NCBI GenBank assembly: GCA_008638375.1
Contig: CM018048.1
Location: 3,731,940-3,795,939, forward strand
Direction: 5' to 3'
Source: Nyssa sinensis
Lineage: Eukaryota; Streptophyta; Magnoliopsida; Cornales; Nyssaceae
DNA length: 64,000 nt
A program made the translations under genes and the position numbers. The notes below the pieces were generated by a model, which was not told the DNA's origin, did not search any database, and saw nothing but the letters and a program-made list of their open reading frames with translations. Shown here piece after piece: positions 1 through 10,080 of the stretch. How positions within the stretch are numbered: the stretch's first letter is position 1; each line of letters opens with the position of its first letter.

Positions 1-675
1 TAATATTTATGGTAAGTCAAATTAAATTTACAAAATAAATTATACTGATTTTTTTTTTTAAGATTTTTGATAATTAAAATAAGTTTTCGTCTTTTATTTT
101 ATTTTATTACATTTTTTCAGTAATTATGATAAACTTTTCTAACAATTTTTAAAGAATTTTTTTTATTTTATATAAAAAAAATTTTAAGATAAATAACATA
201 TTTTTAACTTATCTAAAAATAAATTTAAGGTTTTAATCAATATTTATTTAAAAATAAAAAAATTAAAATAAATTGGTCAAAATTACAAAAATATAAAAGG
301 AAATACATGAAAATGATAGGTTTTTCTTAAAAAAAAAAATGATTAAAGGGGTAAAGCATGAGAGGTCAGTAGTGTAATTTTAAAATTTAAAAAAAAAATT
401 ATATAATTATCAGAGAACTTAAAAAAAATTAGTGTAATTTAATTAATTTGTAAATATTAAAATTATAGTAAAAATCACACGATGTTACGGCTTCATAAAT
501 TAATTTTTCTTTTTCCTGTGTCAATGATTGTAGAGGATATTAATGTGATACCATGCAGAAATACTCTATGTCAATCCAAAGTTATATGTGTGTGTGTGTG
601 TGTTCATTGCCCTTTTACAACTTTCTTTTTTCTTTTTTTTTTGGTTAAAATTTTCATGTTATTTTTTGGGTGTAG
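1..675. other. AT-rich sequence before the CslG pseudogene; no gene seen
   Basis: Very AT-rich sequence with long A and T runs and a short (TG)n at about 586-602. No coding exon with CslG similarity is visible. By comparison with the intact copy at 32356-46358, it corresponds to intron 3 and perhaps upstream sequence. Exons 1-3 of the pseudogene are therefore either left of the window or lost. A GTAAGT donor-like site near position 12 could mark the end of an exon, but too little sequence precedes it to judge. Confidence 0.5.
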
Positions 676-2575
676 CTGCGAGTGTCGGGCATCATGACCC
701 ATGCACCTATAATACTGTGTCTAGACTGCGACATGTATTCAAACGATCCCAAACGCCTCATCGGGTACTATGTTACTTCTTCTCGGATCCAGCAGCCCGG
801 CCTAATTTGGGATACATTCAATTTCCCCAAAGGTTCCATGGTCTCAACAACGACGACATCTTTGCTTCTGAGTTTAAATATTTGTTTCAGATCAATCCGA
901 TGGGAATGGACGGCCTGCAAGGCACTAGTTTTGTTGGGACGGACTGCTTTTTCTCTCGCCGTGTTTTCTTTGGAGGCCCATCATCTTTTGTGACTCCTAA
1001 AATTCCTCAACTACGCCCAGACTATGTCGTGGAGAAGCCCTTCCAGGCCCAGCAAGTCTTGTCATTGGCCCACCATGTTGCAGGTTGCAATTATGAGCAG
1101 TAGACCAGTTGGGGTTTCAAGGTATGCTTGTTATTAATGCTGTGTTTGGCAGTGTAAAAACCTTTGCCTCAAAATTGGAACTAGAGTAAAGACCATGAAA
1201 CTAAATTTACCACCACCCAGGTGGCCCAGTGGCAAGGAGGACTTCGGGATGAACCAGAAACATGGATATTTTGCATTCGAATCTCTTCAGTCAGTGTTTG
1301 AGGGTCGGAGGACTAAGGAGGGCATTGGCTTTTCCAATTTTTAAAAATTATAAATTTTTATCACTGATTTTGTTAGAATTTGAAAAAAATAAAATAAAGA
1401 TTTGGCTCTTCCAAAATTTTTCATATATTCATAAAAGTCGCCCCTAAATTTTGATCCTTACATTTTGATCAACCCTAACTATCGTTTTTGGATCCATCAC
1501 TGTTCACAAAAGCTTATGTCCAGAAGAGTCTCGCAAGTGTAAATTTGTGCAAAATGGCTGCAATAGTGTGCAAAATGATTGTAGTAGGTGGATCGTAAGA
1601 TTTATCCATTTGAGATCCAAGTCATTCACAAGATTCAGCATCAATATAAAAAATGAAACTAAAATCTCAATTCTGGAATACAAGAAATTAGTCGGTGGGA
1701 CATTTACTCTACCTCTGTTGTAGTGTGACTATCCTTCACAAAGTCTAATTCTTTTCCTAATTTTATGGATAATTTTTTTTTTCATATGTTAAGAGAAACT
1801 AAGACCCTATGAGCCAATGGGAGGCCCAGTCCAATGACAGATACCTAATTATCCAATTAACGCAACCTACCCTGTTCACATAATAAAATATGACTTAACT
1901 TTGTCACTGGCAAAGATTGAATACCACTTCAACTACAAGGCCTTAAGTAAGTTATTTATTAAAGATTAAGAAAAATTTTGAAATTTTGTAAGAAACTGTC
2001 ACTCTATGTCATATAATGACGTAGAATGATTATCTCAACAAATAACTTCTCCTCAAAAACTGACTTTGTCACTGCCAAATGCTGCCTAAAACTAACACGA
2101 AAATATAGAAAAGTAGTGATATTAATGATATTTGGGCCTAAAATGTGCAGATGGGCTTTAGATATGGGTTTCTGGTTGAAGATTACTATACTGGGTATAG
2201 GCTGCTGTGTGAGGGATGGAACTCAGTATTTTGTCATCCTGAAAGGCCTACTTTTTTGGGAGATGTACCCATTACCCTTAACGATGCGCTGAGCCAAAAC
2301 AAGTGATGGTCCGTTGGGCTACTTGAGGTGGCCTTCTCCAAATACTGTCCTATAACCTTTGGTGCCAGAGCAATAGGCCCTCTAATGGGCCATGGTTTTG
2401 CTCACTATGCTTTTTGGGCCATTTGGTCAATTCCAATCACCATTTATGCTTTCCTCCCTCAGCTAGCTCTCCTCAATGGACTCACCATCTTTCCAAAAGT
2501 GTGTATCTGTACTCATTTGCTTTTAATTTATAGTCATTTTGTTCCTAAATAACTTATTTCATTGTTAGCATAACA

Positions 2576-2611
<36 letters not shown>

Positions 2612-3744
2612 CCCATATCACAAAAAAATTATTTAGTAAGTCTGTCACATTTGTGTGATGGTCAGGGACAAAATCAATTAAGGATTGAAAAAAAAAACTT
2701 ATTTGAATTTTATATATATATATATATATATATTATTTTATTTTTCAAATATACCCTTTTAGTTTATATTTCTGCTTCTCTAAGGCTAAATTTTTTTCAC
2801 TTTACCCGCTTTTTAATTTCAATTTGTTCCCTTAATAAAACTTTTATTGACTTTTGAATTTTGATTTTTTTTTGTATAGCATGAAGTTTTTTCTCTTTCT
2901 TTGATTGAAATTCTTATTTAATTTGTACTACACTAATATTACCAATCAATATTAAATCTTTCTTCTCCATTAATTTAAATATTTATGCACAATTGAACAT
3001 TTAGCAACAAAATTTGCCATCTAAAGTAAATTTTTGGAGTGGCAGCGATTGTGATTTTAACATTTTGTGGAACCCACATGGATTTCACTGTACGACAAAA
3101 ATGATAGTGGATGTCCCATGCGTATATTTAACGGACCTACTGAATAATTTCACCATATAATATTAATGTGACAACACTGATTGTACAAAGGGGTGTCACA
3201 GATCTCAGACCCTTGGTTCTTCTTGTACGTGTTTCTATTTCTTGGGGCCTATGGACAAGATTGCCTGGATTTCATATTAGCCCAAGGAACATTGGGAAGG
3301 TGGTGGAGTGATCAAAGGATGTGGATGATAAAGGGAGTCTCATCTTACTTGTTTGGATTATTTGAGTATGTGACCAAACACTTGGGCATAGCCACACAAG
3401 GATTCAATGTGACCAGCAAAGTTCTTGATGATGAATAGAGCAAAAGGTATGATCAAGGGGTCTTTGAGTTTGGAGTACCATTGCTGATGTTCGTGCCATT
3501 GGCGATGGCGGCAATAATCAACTTGATGGCGTTCTTGGTGGGGTTGGAAGAAGTTTTCAGAGATAGAAACTTAGGGAGACTGTTTCTGCAAATGTTTTTA
3601 ACTGGTTTTGTGGTATTAAATTGTTGGCCAATAAATGAAGCTATGGAGTTGAGGACTGATAAAGGAAGAACGCCTACCAAGACTACCACTATCTCAACGT
3701 TTCTGGCATGTCTTCTTTACAGTGCAACTTCTCTTGCACTATAA
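676..3744 (+). pseudogene. Cellulose synthase-like G (CslG) pseudogene, exons 4-6
   Basis: Broken relative of the intact CslG gene at 32356-46358, a Golgi/ER membrane glycosyltransferase of family GT2. Three exons align: 676-1121 (holding the LDCDMYSND motif), 2151-2498 and 3202-3744, with splice sites still recognisable. Exons 5 and 6 have exactly the lengths of the intact copy (348 and 543 nt). Damage: a one-base deletion at about 748-750, just after the DCD motif; TAG at 1101-1103; TGA at 2304-2306, which replaces the Arg of the catalytic QxxRW motif; TAG at 3436-3438. Exon 4 also has one extra codon. Intron 4 is 1029 bp against 87 bp in the intact copy and holds a SINE-like insert. Exons 1-3 are not in view. 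It cannot encode a working enzyme. The family call is firm; which CslG member it was is not. Confidence 0.92.
1195..1510 (+). mobile_element. Candidate tRNA-derived SINE in intron 4 of the CslG pseudogene
   Basis: An A-box-like GTGGCCCAGTGG at 1221-1232 is followed about 40 bases later by a B-box-like GCATTCGAATCTC at 1273-1285. This is the spacing and order of an internal RNA polymerase III promoter in tRNA-derived SINEs. It lies inside an intron that is about 940 bp longer than in the intact paralogue. Exact ends, a 3' tail and a target duplication were not resolved, so the limits given are approximate. Confidence 0.45.
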
Positions 3745-4195
3745 GACATGAAGGGTTTCTTTCTTTCTTTCTTTCTTTTTTTTTTTTAGGGTAAGCAAAC
3801 TCTAATAAGATGTGAAGTTGGGGGGGCTTTGATTTGTAATTTTTTTTTCATTATTCGACTTCTGAAATAGAAGAAACTAAAAAGAAAAAGAACTAGTGCA
3901 TAAATGTAATAATTAGAAGAAAATAGATGCTATATGTTATAAATTGCATGTTATACCGAAGAAAAATGTTTGGTATATCATATTTAATTATTTATTTTTG
4001 TTTATATGCATTTTTTTAAAATTAATGTATGAATTTAATATCATATTTGGTATGTAAGAATACAGTGGTCATTCTATGAAATGAAATAAGAAATAGAATG
4101 AAAATGACATTGAATGGAATAAGGATTATTCATCTAAGCTAAAAGAATAGTTGGAATGGTTTTAATAAAATGTCCATTTCATAAAATAGGCCTTT
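3745..4195. other. Spacer between CslG pseudogene and retrotransposon nest
   Basis: AT-rich sequence with a (TTTC)n tract near 3757-3790. No gene or element recognised. Position 4191-4195 (CCTTT) is the left target-site duplication of the chromovirus. Confidence 0.5.
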
Positions 4196-4610
4196 TGTTA
4201 CGCGCTGTAGTTTGTGATCTCGTGGTGGGTTTATGAACGGGTAGAGAACCAGGGTCGTCCTTCCGTTTTCTACCTATGATGGAAAGTTTGTAGGATACTT
4301 CGAGGGATCCTAGGCCTTTTTAAATTGGTTTAATTTGAGGAAAACAACGACTCCAAGTGAACCCCAGGTTGAGAGTAATAATCATGTGATAATTTTATTC
4401 ATGCCCTCAAGCTATTAAATAGCCGAACGAATTTTGATGGAATAGGCAACAACCTATTCTTAGGGAAATGAAAATTACATTTGCGTAATTCTAGCACAAA
4501 TTTATTGAAAGGAAATAACAGTGACTTAAAGGAAATAACACATGGAAATATCATTGATTCTAATTGGTAAGAATCAATCACTCCCATCCCATGATCCTTG
4601 GTCCCTAACA
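4196..4610 (-). repeat. Left LTR of the chromovirus (its 3' LTR)
   Basis: 415 bp, the same length as the partner at 21434-21848 and colinear with it apart from scattered substitutions. It is the 3' LTR because the element reads on the minus strand. The neighbouring purine-rich tract (minus strand, about 4611-4630) is the likely polypurine tract. Confidence 0.92.
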
Positions 4611-5691
4611 ATTCTTCCCTTCTTAAAAATTTCCTTGTCCTCAAGGAAAAAACGTGTCTTCAATTCTACCAAATTCTCCCATGTGGCCTCAGCAAGTGAG
4701 AGATTTTGCCAATGAACAAGAACCTCAGTTTCACCCCATTTCATGTAAGTTTCCAAACTGGCTTGAGGAAGTGGGTGGGGGTGCAAATTCAGCTGGTAAT
4801 TCGGGTAGAGCGGGAGAGATTTCTTCTGGATTTCCAATCTTATTTTTTAAGAGATAAACATGAAAAACTGGATGTAATTTAGATTCTGGGGGTAACTCCA
4901 ATTTATATTCCATGGTGCCAATCTAGGATAGGATTTTAAATGGACCGAAAAACTTGGGAGTAAGTTTGAGATTTTTTCGTTCAACTAAGGAAAGCTGGCA
5001 ATATGGGTGCAATTTCAGGTAGACAAATTTGTCCACTTGGAAAGTCCTCACCGTGCGCTTCTCATCATTATATTTCCTCATTCTTTCCTGTGCAATCTTC
5101 AAGTTGGCTGTGACATCCCTAATCACCACATTCCTTTCAAGTAAAAATTTATCAACGGACTCCACACGCAAGGTGCCATGAACATAGGCAAGTAAAGTGG
5201 AAGGCTCGCGCCCATAGACAATTTCGAAGGGTGTCTTCTTGGTGAAAGAGTGAATGCTTGTATCGTAACAATATTCTACCCACGGAAGCCAAACCGCCCA
5301 CTCTTTGGGCTTAGAACTCGTGAAACATCGCAAGTACATCTTTAACATCTTGTTGACCACCTCAGTTTGACCATCGGTTTGGGGATGATAAGCTAAGTTG
5401 AAATTGAATTTAATTCCATTTAATAGGAATAAATTCTTCCAAAAAGAACTTGTGAACACCGGGTCACGATCACACACAATAGATTCGGGAATGCCATGAA
5501 GCTTGAATATGTTGGAAAAAAATGTTTGGGCAATGGTGGTGGCCGTGTAAAGGTTTTTAATGGGAATAAAATAGCTATATTTGGATAATCAGTCAACTAC
5601 CATAAAAATGGTAGAATTACCTCTAGATGTTGGCAAACCATCCACAAAATCCATGGAGATATCCGTCCACACATGACCCGGCATTGGAAAA
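4574..5691 (-). pseudogene. Chromovirus integrase core and chromodomain (fragment)
   Basis: Second half of the outer element's polyprotein, cut from the first half (18172-19722) by the Athila insertion. The minus-strand reading shows the integrase core start (CRDPVF, then AYHPQTDGQTE, the usual context of the second Asp and the Glu), the GREPSTLL region and the LKL/KFFGPF C-terminal segment. The sequence then shifts frame into LPPESKLHPVFHVYLLK and ends in a chromodomain (EVLVHWQNLSLAEATWEN). A stop interrupts the segment near 5588-5590, and the chromodomain is in a different frame from the integrase core. The chromodomain would guide insertion into particular chromatin. Not functional. Confidence 0.85.
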
Positions 5692-5696
5692 GGGCT

Positions 5697-7257
5697 TGAT
5701 GAGTATGCAAAAGTGCACTCTAAATACCCAATTATTGGATTAAATTGTTAAGAACGTGAATAAAAATGTTGGGTTGTGATTGATATTATTTGATTTAATT
5801 TTTATTCACAATGAGATATATTTAAGCGTCATTTTATAATATTTTAAATCTCAAATAAATATATTAAATAGTCTTTGTGAATTTTATTCTTGAGCGATTA
5901 AAAATTCATTATTTGGTTCGGTTACTCATGGTGAGATTAATGTATTAATTGTTGGGTTGCAGGGAGCAAGGAAAAAGAATAAAGAAAAGAATTAAAGTGT
6001 AACTTGGCTTGGCTGAGCAAGCGTTGAAGCCAACCAAAAGAAAAAAAAAAAAAAAAAAAAAAAGTCAAAAAAGCAACACCATTGCAAAAGAAAAAATAAA
6101 GAAAAGAGGAGAAGTGAAGTAAAAGTGTGGCATTTGGTGCAGGAGTGGGCTTATGCGCTAGGGGCCTGGGCTGTTGTTGGGGACGGACTGCTGCAGCTAA
6201 AGGGATAGAATTGAAAAAAAAATTAAGGCACAGTTCAAGTGGGCCCAGGCTTGCGGCATACGGCTTGGGCGTAAGGTGCATGTGCAGTGAAGGAGCGCTG
6301 ATTGGGTCAGTTGGTATGCGGCAAAGCAAGCCCAGGCGCGCAAGTCCAAGGGGCTTTAGGGCGCTACAGTGACATATAAAAAGAGAAAAATTAAACCAGA
6401 GAGGGGCTTATGCACTGTTGCGGCGCAGGAAATTAGAAGAGAACAGAACACAGGCGGCTGTGCGGCGTACGGCAAAACAGGAAAAATTCGTCGCAGTCAC
6501 GTCATGTCAGATTATTTCTCCGTGAGGTTTATGTTATCCATCCTGTACATGGGTAACTAAATTTTCGAGTGGGGTTAGGGATGAACTTGCACCATAGATG
6601 GCTATTTTAATTTATTTTGATTCTTGTACATGGTTTTAATTTGTTAAATTCTTCGTTGATCATTCATAATTAATTGTTGGATTTAATTGTCCGAATAATT
6701 AAAGGTTTTAGTCCGTTTATAGATTCAGTCATGCTTTTTCTATCGAATGGATTAATGTTTTGATTATTTTTGGAACAATTAAATATTTATATTGATTCAA
6801 TTTTCTGCTGCAGTATTGCTTGTCGGGTATATTGTCGTCATTGTGTTTTATCAATGTGAATAATAATTTGAGTGATTTAAAGATGATGAATGATTTTTCG
6901 AAGGGTTATTTTCAGTCTAATTTTGATGCATAATTTTAAACCTTCCGATTGAGATTTTTAGAATTTAATTTCTCAATTGAGTTATCTGTGAATTAAAAAT
7001 AATTAAAATACCATATATGTGCAAGGGATTCCCGACACTCCACTGTTCGTTAAATTTGAATATTTTCTTCCATTAATTAATTTGTTTAATTTTTAGTTGC
7101 ATTCAAAATCACTTCTTATATTTTATTTTCTCATTAACCGTCTAATACTTCTGTAGTTTCAGAAATTCTGTTTATTATTCTTTTAATTTAGTCTCCCTGT
7201 GGAATCGACACCCCAAAGCTACACTACAATTACCGCGTTATTCTTTGGGCGTAATCA
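5697..7257 (+). repeat. Left (5') LTR of the Athila-like element
   Basis: 1561 bp, starting TGATGAGT and ending GTAATCA. It differs from the right LTR at scattered positions and in the length of an A-run at about 6041-6062. It is directly followed by the primer-binding site. Confidence 0.92.
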
Positions 7258-7262
7258 AATTT

Positions 7263-7280
7263 TGGAGCCGTTGCCGGGGA
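7263..7280 (+). other. Primer-binding site of the Athila-like element
   Basis: TGGAGCCGTTGCCGGGGA lies a few bases after the 5' LTR end, the usual place for tRNA-primed minus-strand DNA synthesis. It resembles the TGGCGCC-type sites of plant Ty3/gypsy elements with one substitution. The tRNA was not identified. Confidence 0.75.
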
Positions 7281-7367
7281 GACGGTAGAAGAATCAATAG
7301 ATAGTTTTTCTTTTCAGCAGTTTGAAAAGGCGATAACTTCGTTCCCTTCTTTTTACTTGCTGCATTA

Positions 7368-7466
7368 TTATTTTTATTTTTATTTTTATTTTTATTTTTA
7401 TTTTTATTTTTATTTTTATTTTTATTTTTATTTTTATTTTTATTTTTATTTTTATTTTTATTTTTT
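7368..7466 (+). repeat. (ATTTTT)n microsatellite in the Athila leader
   Basis: About 16 nearly perfect copies of a six-base unit, between the primer-binding site and gag. It creates a spurious ORF of alternating Phe and Tyr that should not be taken for a gene. Confidence 0.95.
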
Positions 7467-7528
7467 TATTTCTAGTTATTTATTTCTTCATTTTTTTTTA
7501 TTATTTTATTTTAGTTATTTTTTTATTA

Positions 7529-10080
7529 TTGTCATCTTGCATGCATAATAGGTATAGGGACGCATTAGGCCGCTTTGCTTGTAGGCCTGTGTTAGAGTCG
7601 GATTTAGAGTCTAATTTTTCTTGTTTTTCTAATTCTTTGTTTGATAATACTTCCAATTCTACAAATATGAGTGAATATAAGGATCAACCCACTAGGACTC
7701 TTCAGGATTACCTTCACCCTACACGCACAGCCACACCATCATGCATCATGTTTCCACCCAATGCTCGTCCAATTGATGTTAAAACGGGGGTGATACAGTT
7801 ACTCCCTACATTTCATGGTTTGGAAAATGAGAATCCATATGTGCACATTAGGGAGTTTGAAGAGGTAGTTACGACTTTTCATAGTCAACATGCAACACAA
7901 GACATTGTGAGACTTAAGTTCTTTCCTTTCTCTTTGAAGGATCGAGCTAAGAGTTGGTTATACTCACTGAGACCACGGTCAATTGGATCGTGGAATGAGA
8001 TGACCTAGATTTTCTTCACTAAATACTTTCCCCAACATAAGATCAATGCTTTAAAAAGACAGATTTCTACCTTTGCACAAAAGGATAGTGAGACTTTGTA
8101 TCAGTCTTGGGAGAGATTTGAGGAGTTATTGAGTATATGCCCTCACCATGGGTATGAGAGTTGGCGTATGTGAGCTATTTTTACGAGGGACTTACACCTA
8201 GAGAGCACCAATTTGTAGAGATGTTGTGTAATGGTGAGTTCTTGCAGAAAGATCCTGATGAGGCCATAGAGTATCTTAATGAGCTTGCTAAAAAAGCTCA
8301 CACATGGACAGGACCTAGTGCTACTGAGAGCACAAATAAGTCACGACCTATAGGGAGCCAACATAGTGGGGGAATCTACCATCTTAGGGAGGAGGATAAT
8401 TTGAAAGTTAAGGTTGAGACACTCACTAGAGAGTTAGAGATGCTAAAGGCTAGAGACGTAAAGCCAACGCACTTGGCTAATCATGCAGAGCCTTTTAGAC
8501 CATGTTCAGTGTGTGGCGGGGTAGATCACCTTGCCCAAGAGTGTCCCATATCAGCTGAGATGAGAGGGATGTATGAGGACTAATGTAATACCCTAGGTAT
8601 GTACAAGAAGCCTTTCACACCCTACTCTGAGACTTACAATCCAGGGTGGCGCAATCACCCCAATTTTAGTTGAAAATCTGAAAGCCAGCCACATGCACCA
8701 CCACCTGCACAGCCTCTTAGATCATACCCTGCACCATATCATGCATCTTCATCTTCTAGGAATTCTTTAGAAGATACTTTACAGGCATTTATTGAAGTAC
8801 AGGGTAAGACTAACCAAAAATTTGAATCTTTGATCACGCAGGTTGTCAAAGAAAACAAAGAGATAAAGAGCCAAGTGTCTAAATTGATGAACGATTTGAG
8901 TGTACATGAGCAAGGCCGATTCCCTTCCCAAGCTCAATTCACACCCCAAGGTCAACACATGGCACAAGAGAATCTGAAGGATGCAAACGCCATTGTGACT
9001 AGAAGTGGTAAGTCCTTGCACATCCCAATCATGGACAAATCAGAGGATGTGGAAAAGGAACAGGATGGTAGCAATGTTGAACTGCCCAAGGAACCAGAGG
9101 TGATGAAGAATTATGTTAAGGTACCATTCCCTCAGGCTTTAAAATCAACCAAGCGCACTCTAGATCCTAATAACGAAATCCTCGAAAATCTCAAACAGGT
9201 AAAAATCAATCTTCCTCTTTTACATGTAATTAAGCAAGTTCTTACTTATGCAAAGGTTCTTAAGGATTTATGTACAGTTAAGAGGAAGCACCATGTGAAG
9301 AAGACAGCATTTCTGACAGAGCAAGTTAGTGCTCTCATTGAGCAGAGGATTCCCCCCAAGTACAAGGATCCTGGTTGTCCAACCATTGCATGCAGTATTG
9401 GAAATCATGAGTTTGGACAAGCTTTACTTGATTTAGGAGCAAGTGTGAATTTAATGCCTTATTCTATTTACTTGCAGATGGGGTTGGGAGAGATCAAACC
9501 AACCTCTGTGGTATTGCAATTGGCTAACCGTTCAGTCAGAGCACCACGGGGTGTGGTAGAGGATGTTTTAATTCAAGTTGATAAATTTTATTATCCTGTT
9601 GATTTCATAATCCTTGACACTAACTCTACTATTGATTCTACCTCTAAAATTCCTTTGATTTTAGGTAGGCCTTTCCTTGCCACAGCTAATGCTCTTATCA
9701 ATTGCAGGAATGGACTTATAAAGCTGTCTTTTGGGAACATGACTCTTGAGGTGAATATATTCCATGTTGCAAAACAGCTAGAAGAGGATGATGAGTGCCA
9801 CCAGACATACATGATTGATTCACTCGTTGATTTACTCATAGATAGGGGAGTTCCTCTAACTCATGATTCTGATCCCCTTGAGCATTTTTTGGTTAATTTT
9901 GAGTTCGACTATATTGCTTATCCATCTGATGTGGTCGATATTTGTGCTATTTTTGACAGGACGCAGGATTATGGAGCACGGGGGTGGCAACCAAAGTTTG
10001 AAGAGTTACCTACAAAAAGGGAAGAGCAGATTCCTTCAAGTGTGGTGCCCCCAAAAGTTGAATTGAAGCCTTTGCCTTAG
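7529..10080 (+). pseudogene. Athila-like gag-protease, broken
   Basis: Remains of the capsid and protease part. The Gag region is readable as FHGLENENPYVHIREFEEV, then FPFSLKDRAKSWLYSL, a zinc-knuckle-like CSVCGGVDHLAQEC, a basic/coiled stretch and NAIVTRSGK. The protease shows LLDLGASVNLMPYSIY with catalytic Asp, and LILGRPFLATA. A likely native start is ATG 7667. Damage: TAG at 8006-8008; a one-base loss near 8170, where the frame changes; TAA at 8581-8583; TGA near 8672; TAG at 10078-10080. Most stops are one transition away from Gln, Trp or Arg codons. Role when alive: particle formation and polyprotein processing. Confidence 0.88.

Noticed and set aside
5937..6372. ORFs on both strands in the Athila LTR, repeated at 16857-17434
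   Set aside because: They lie inside LTRs, are repeated in both copies with differing frames, and show no protein family features.
7357..7548. ORF of alternating Phe and Tyr
   Set aside because: It is the (ATTTTT)n microsatellite translated; no gene.
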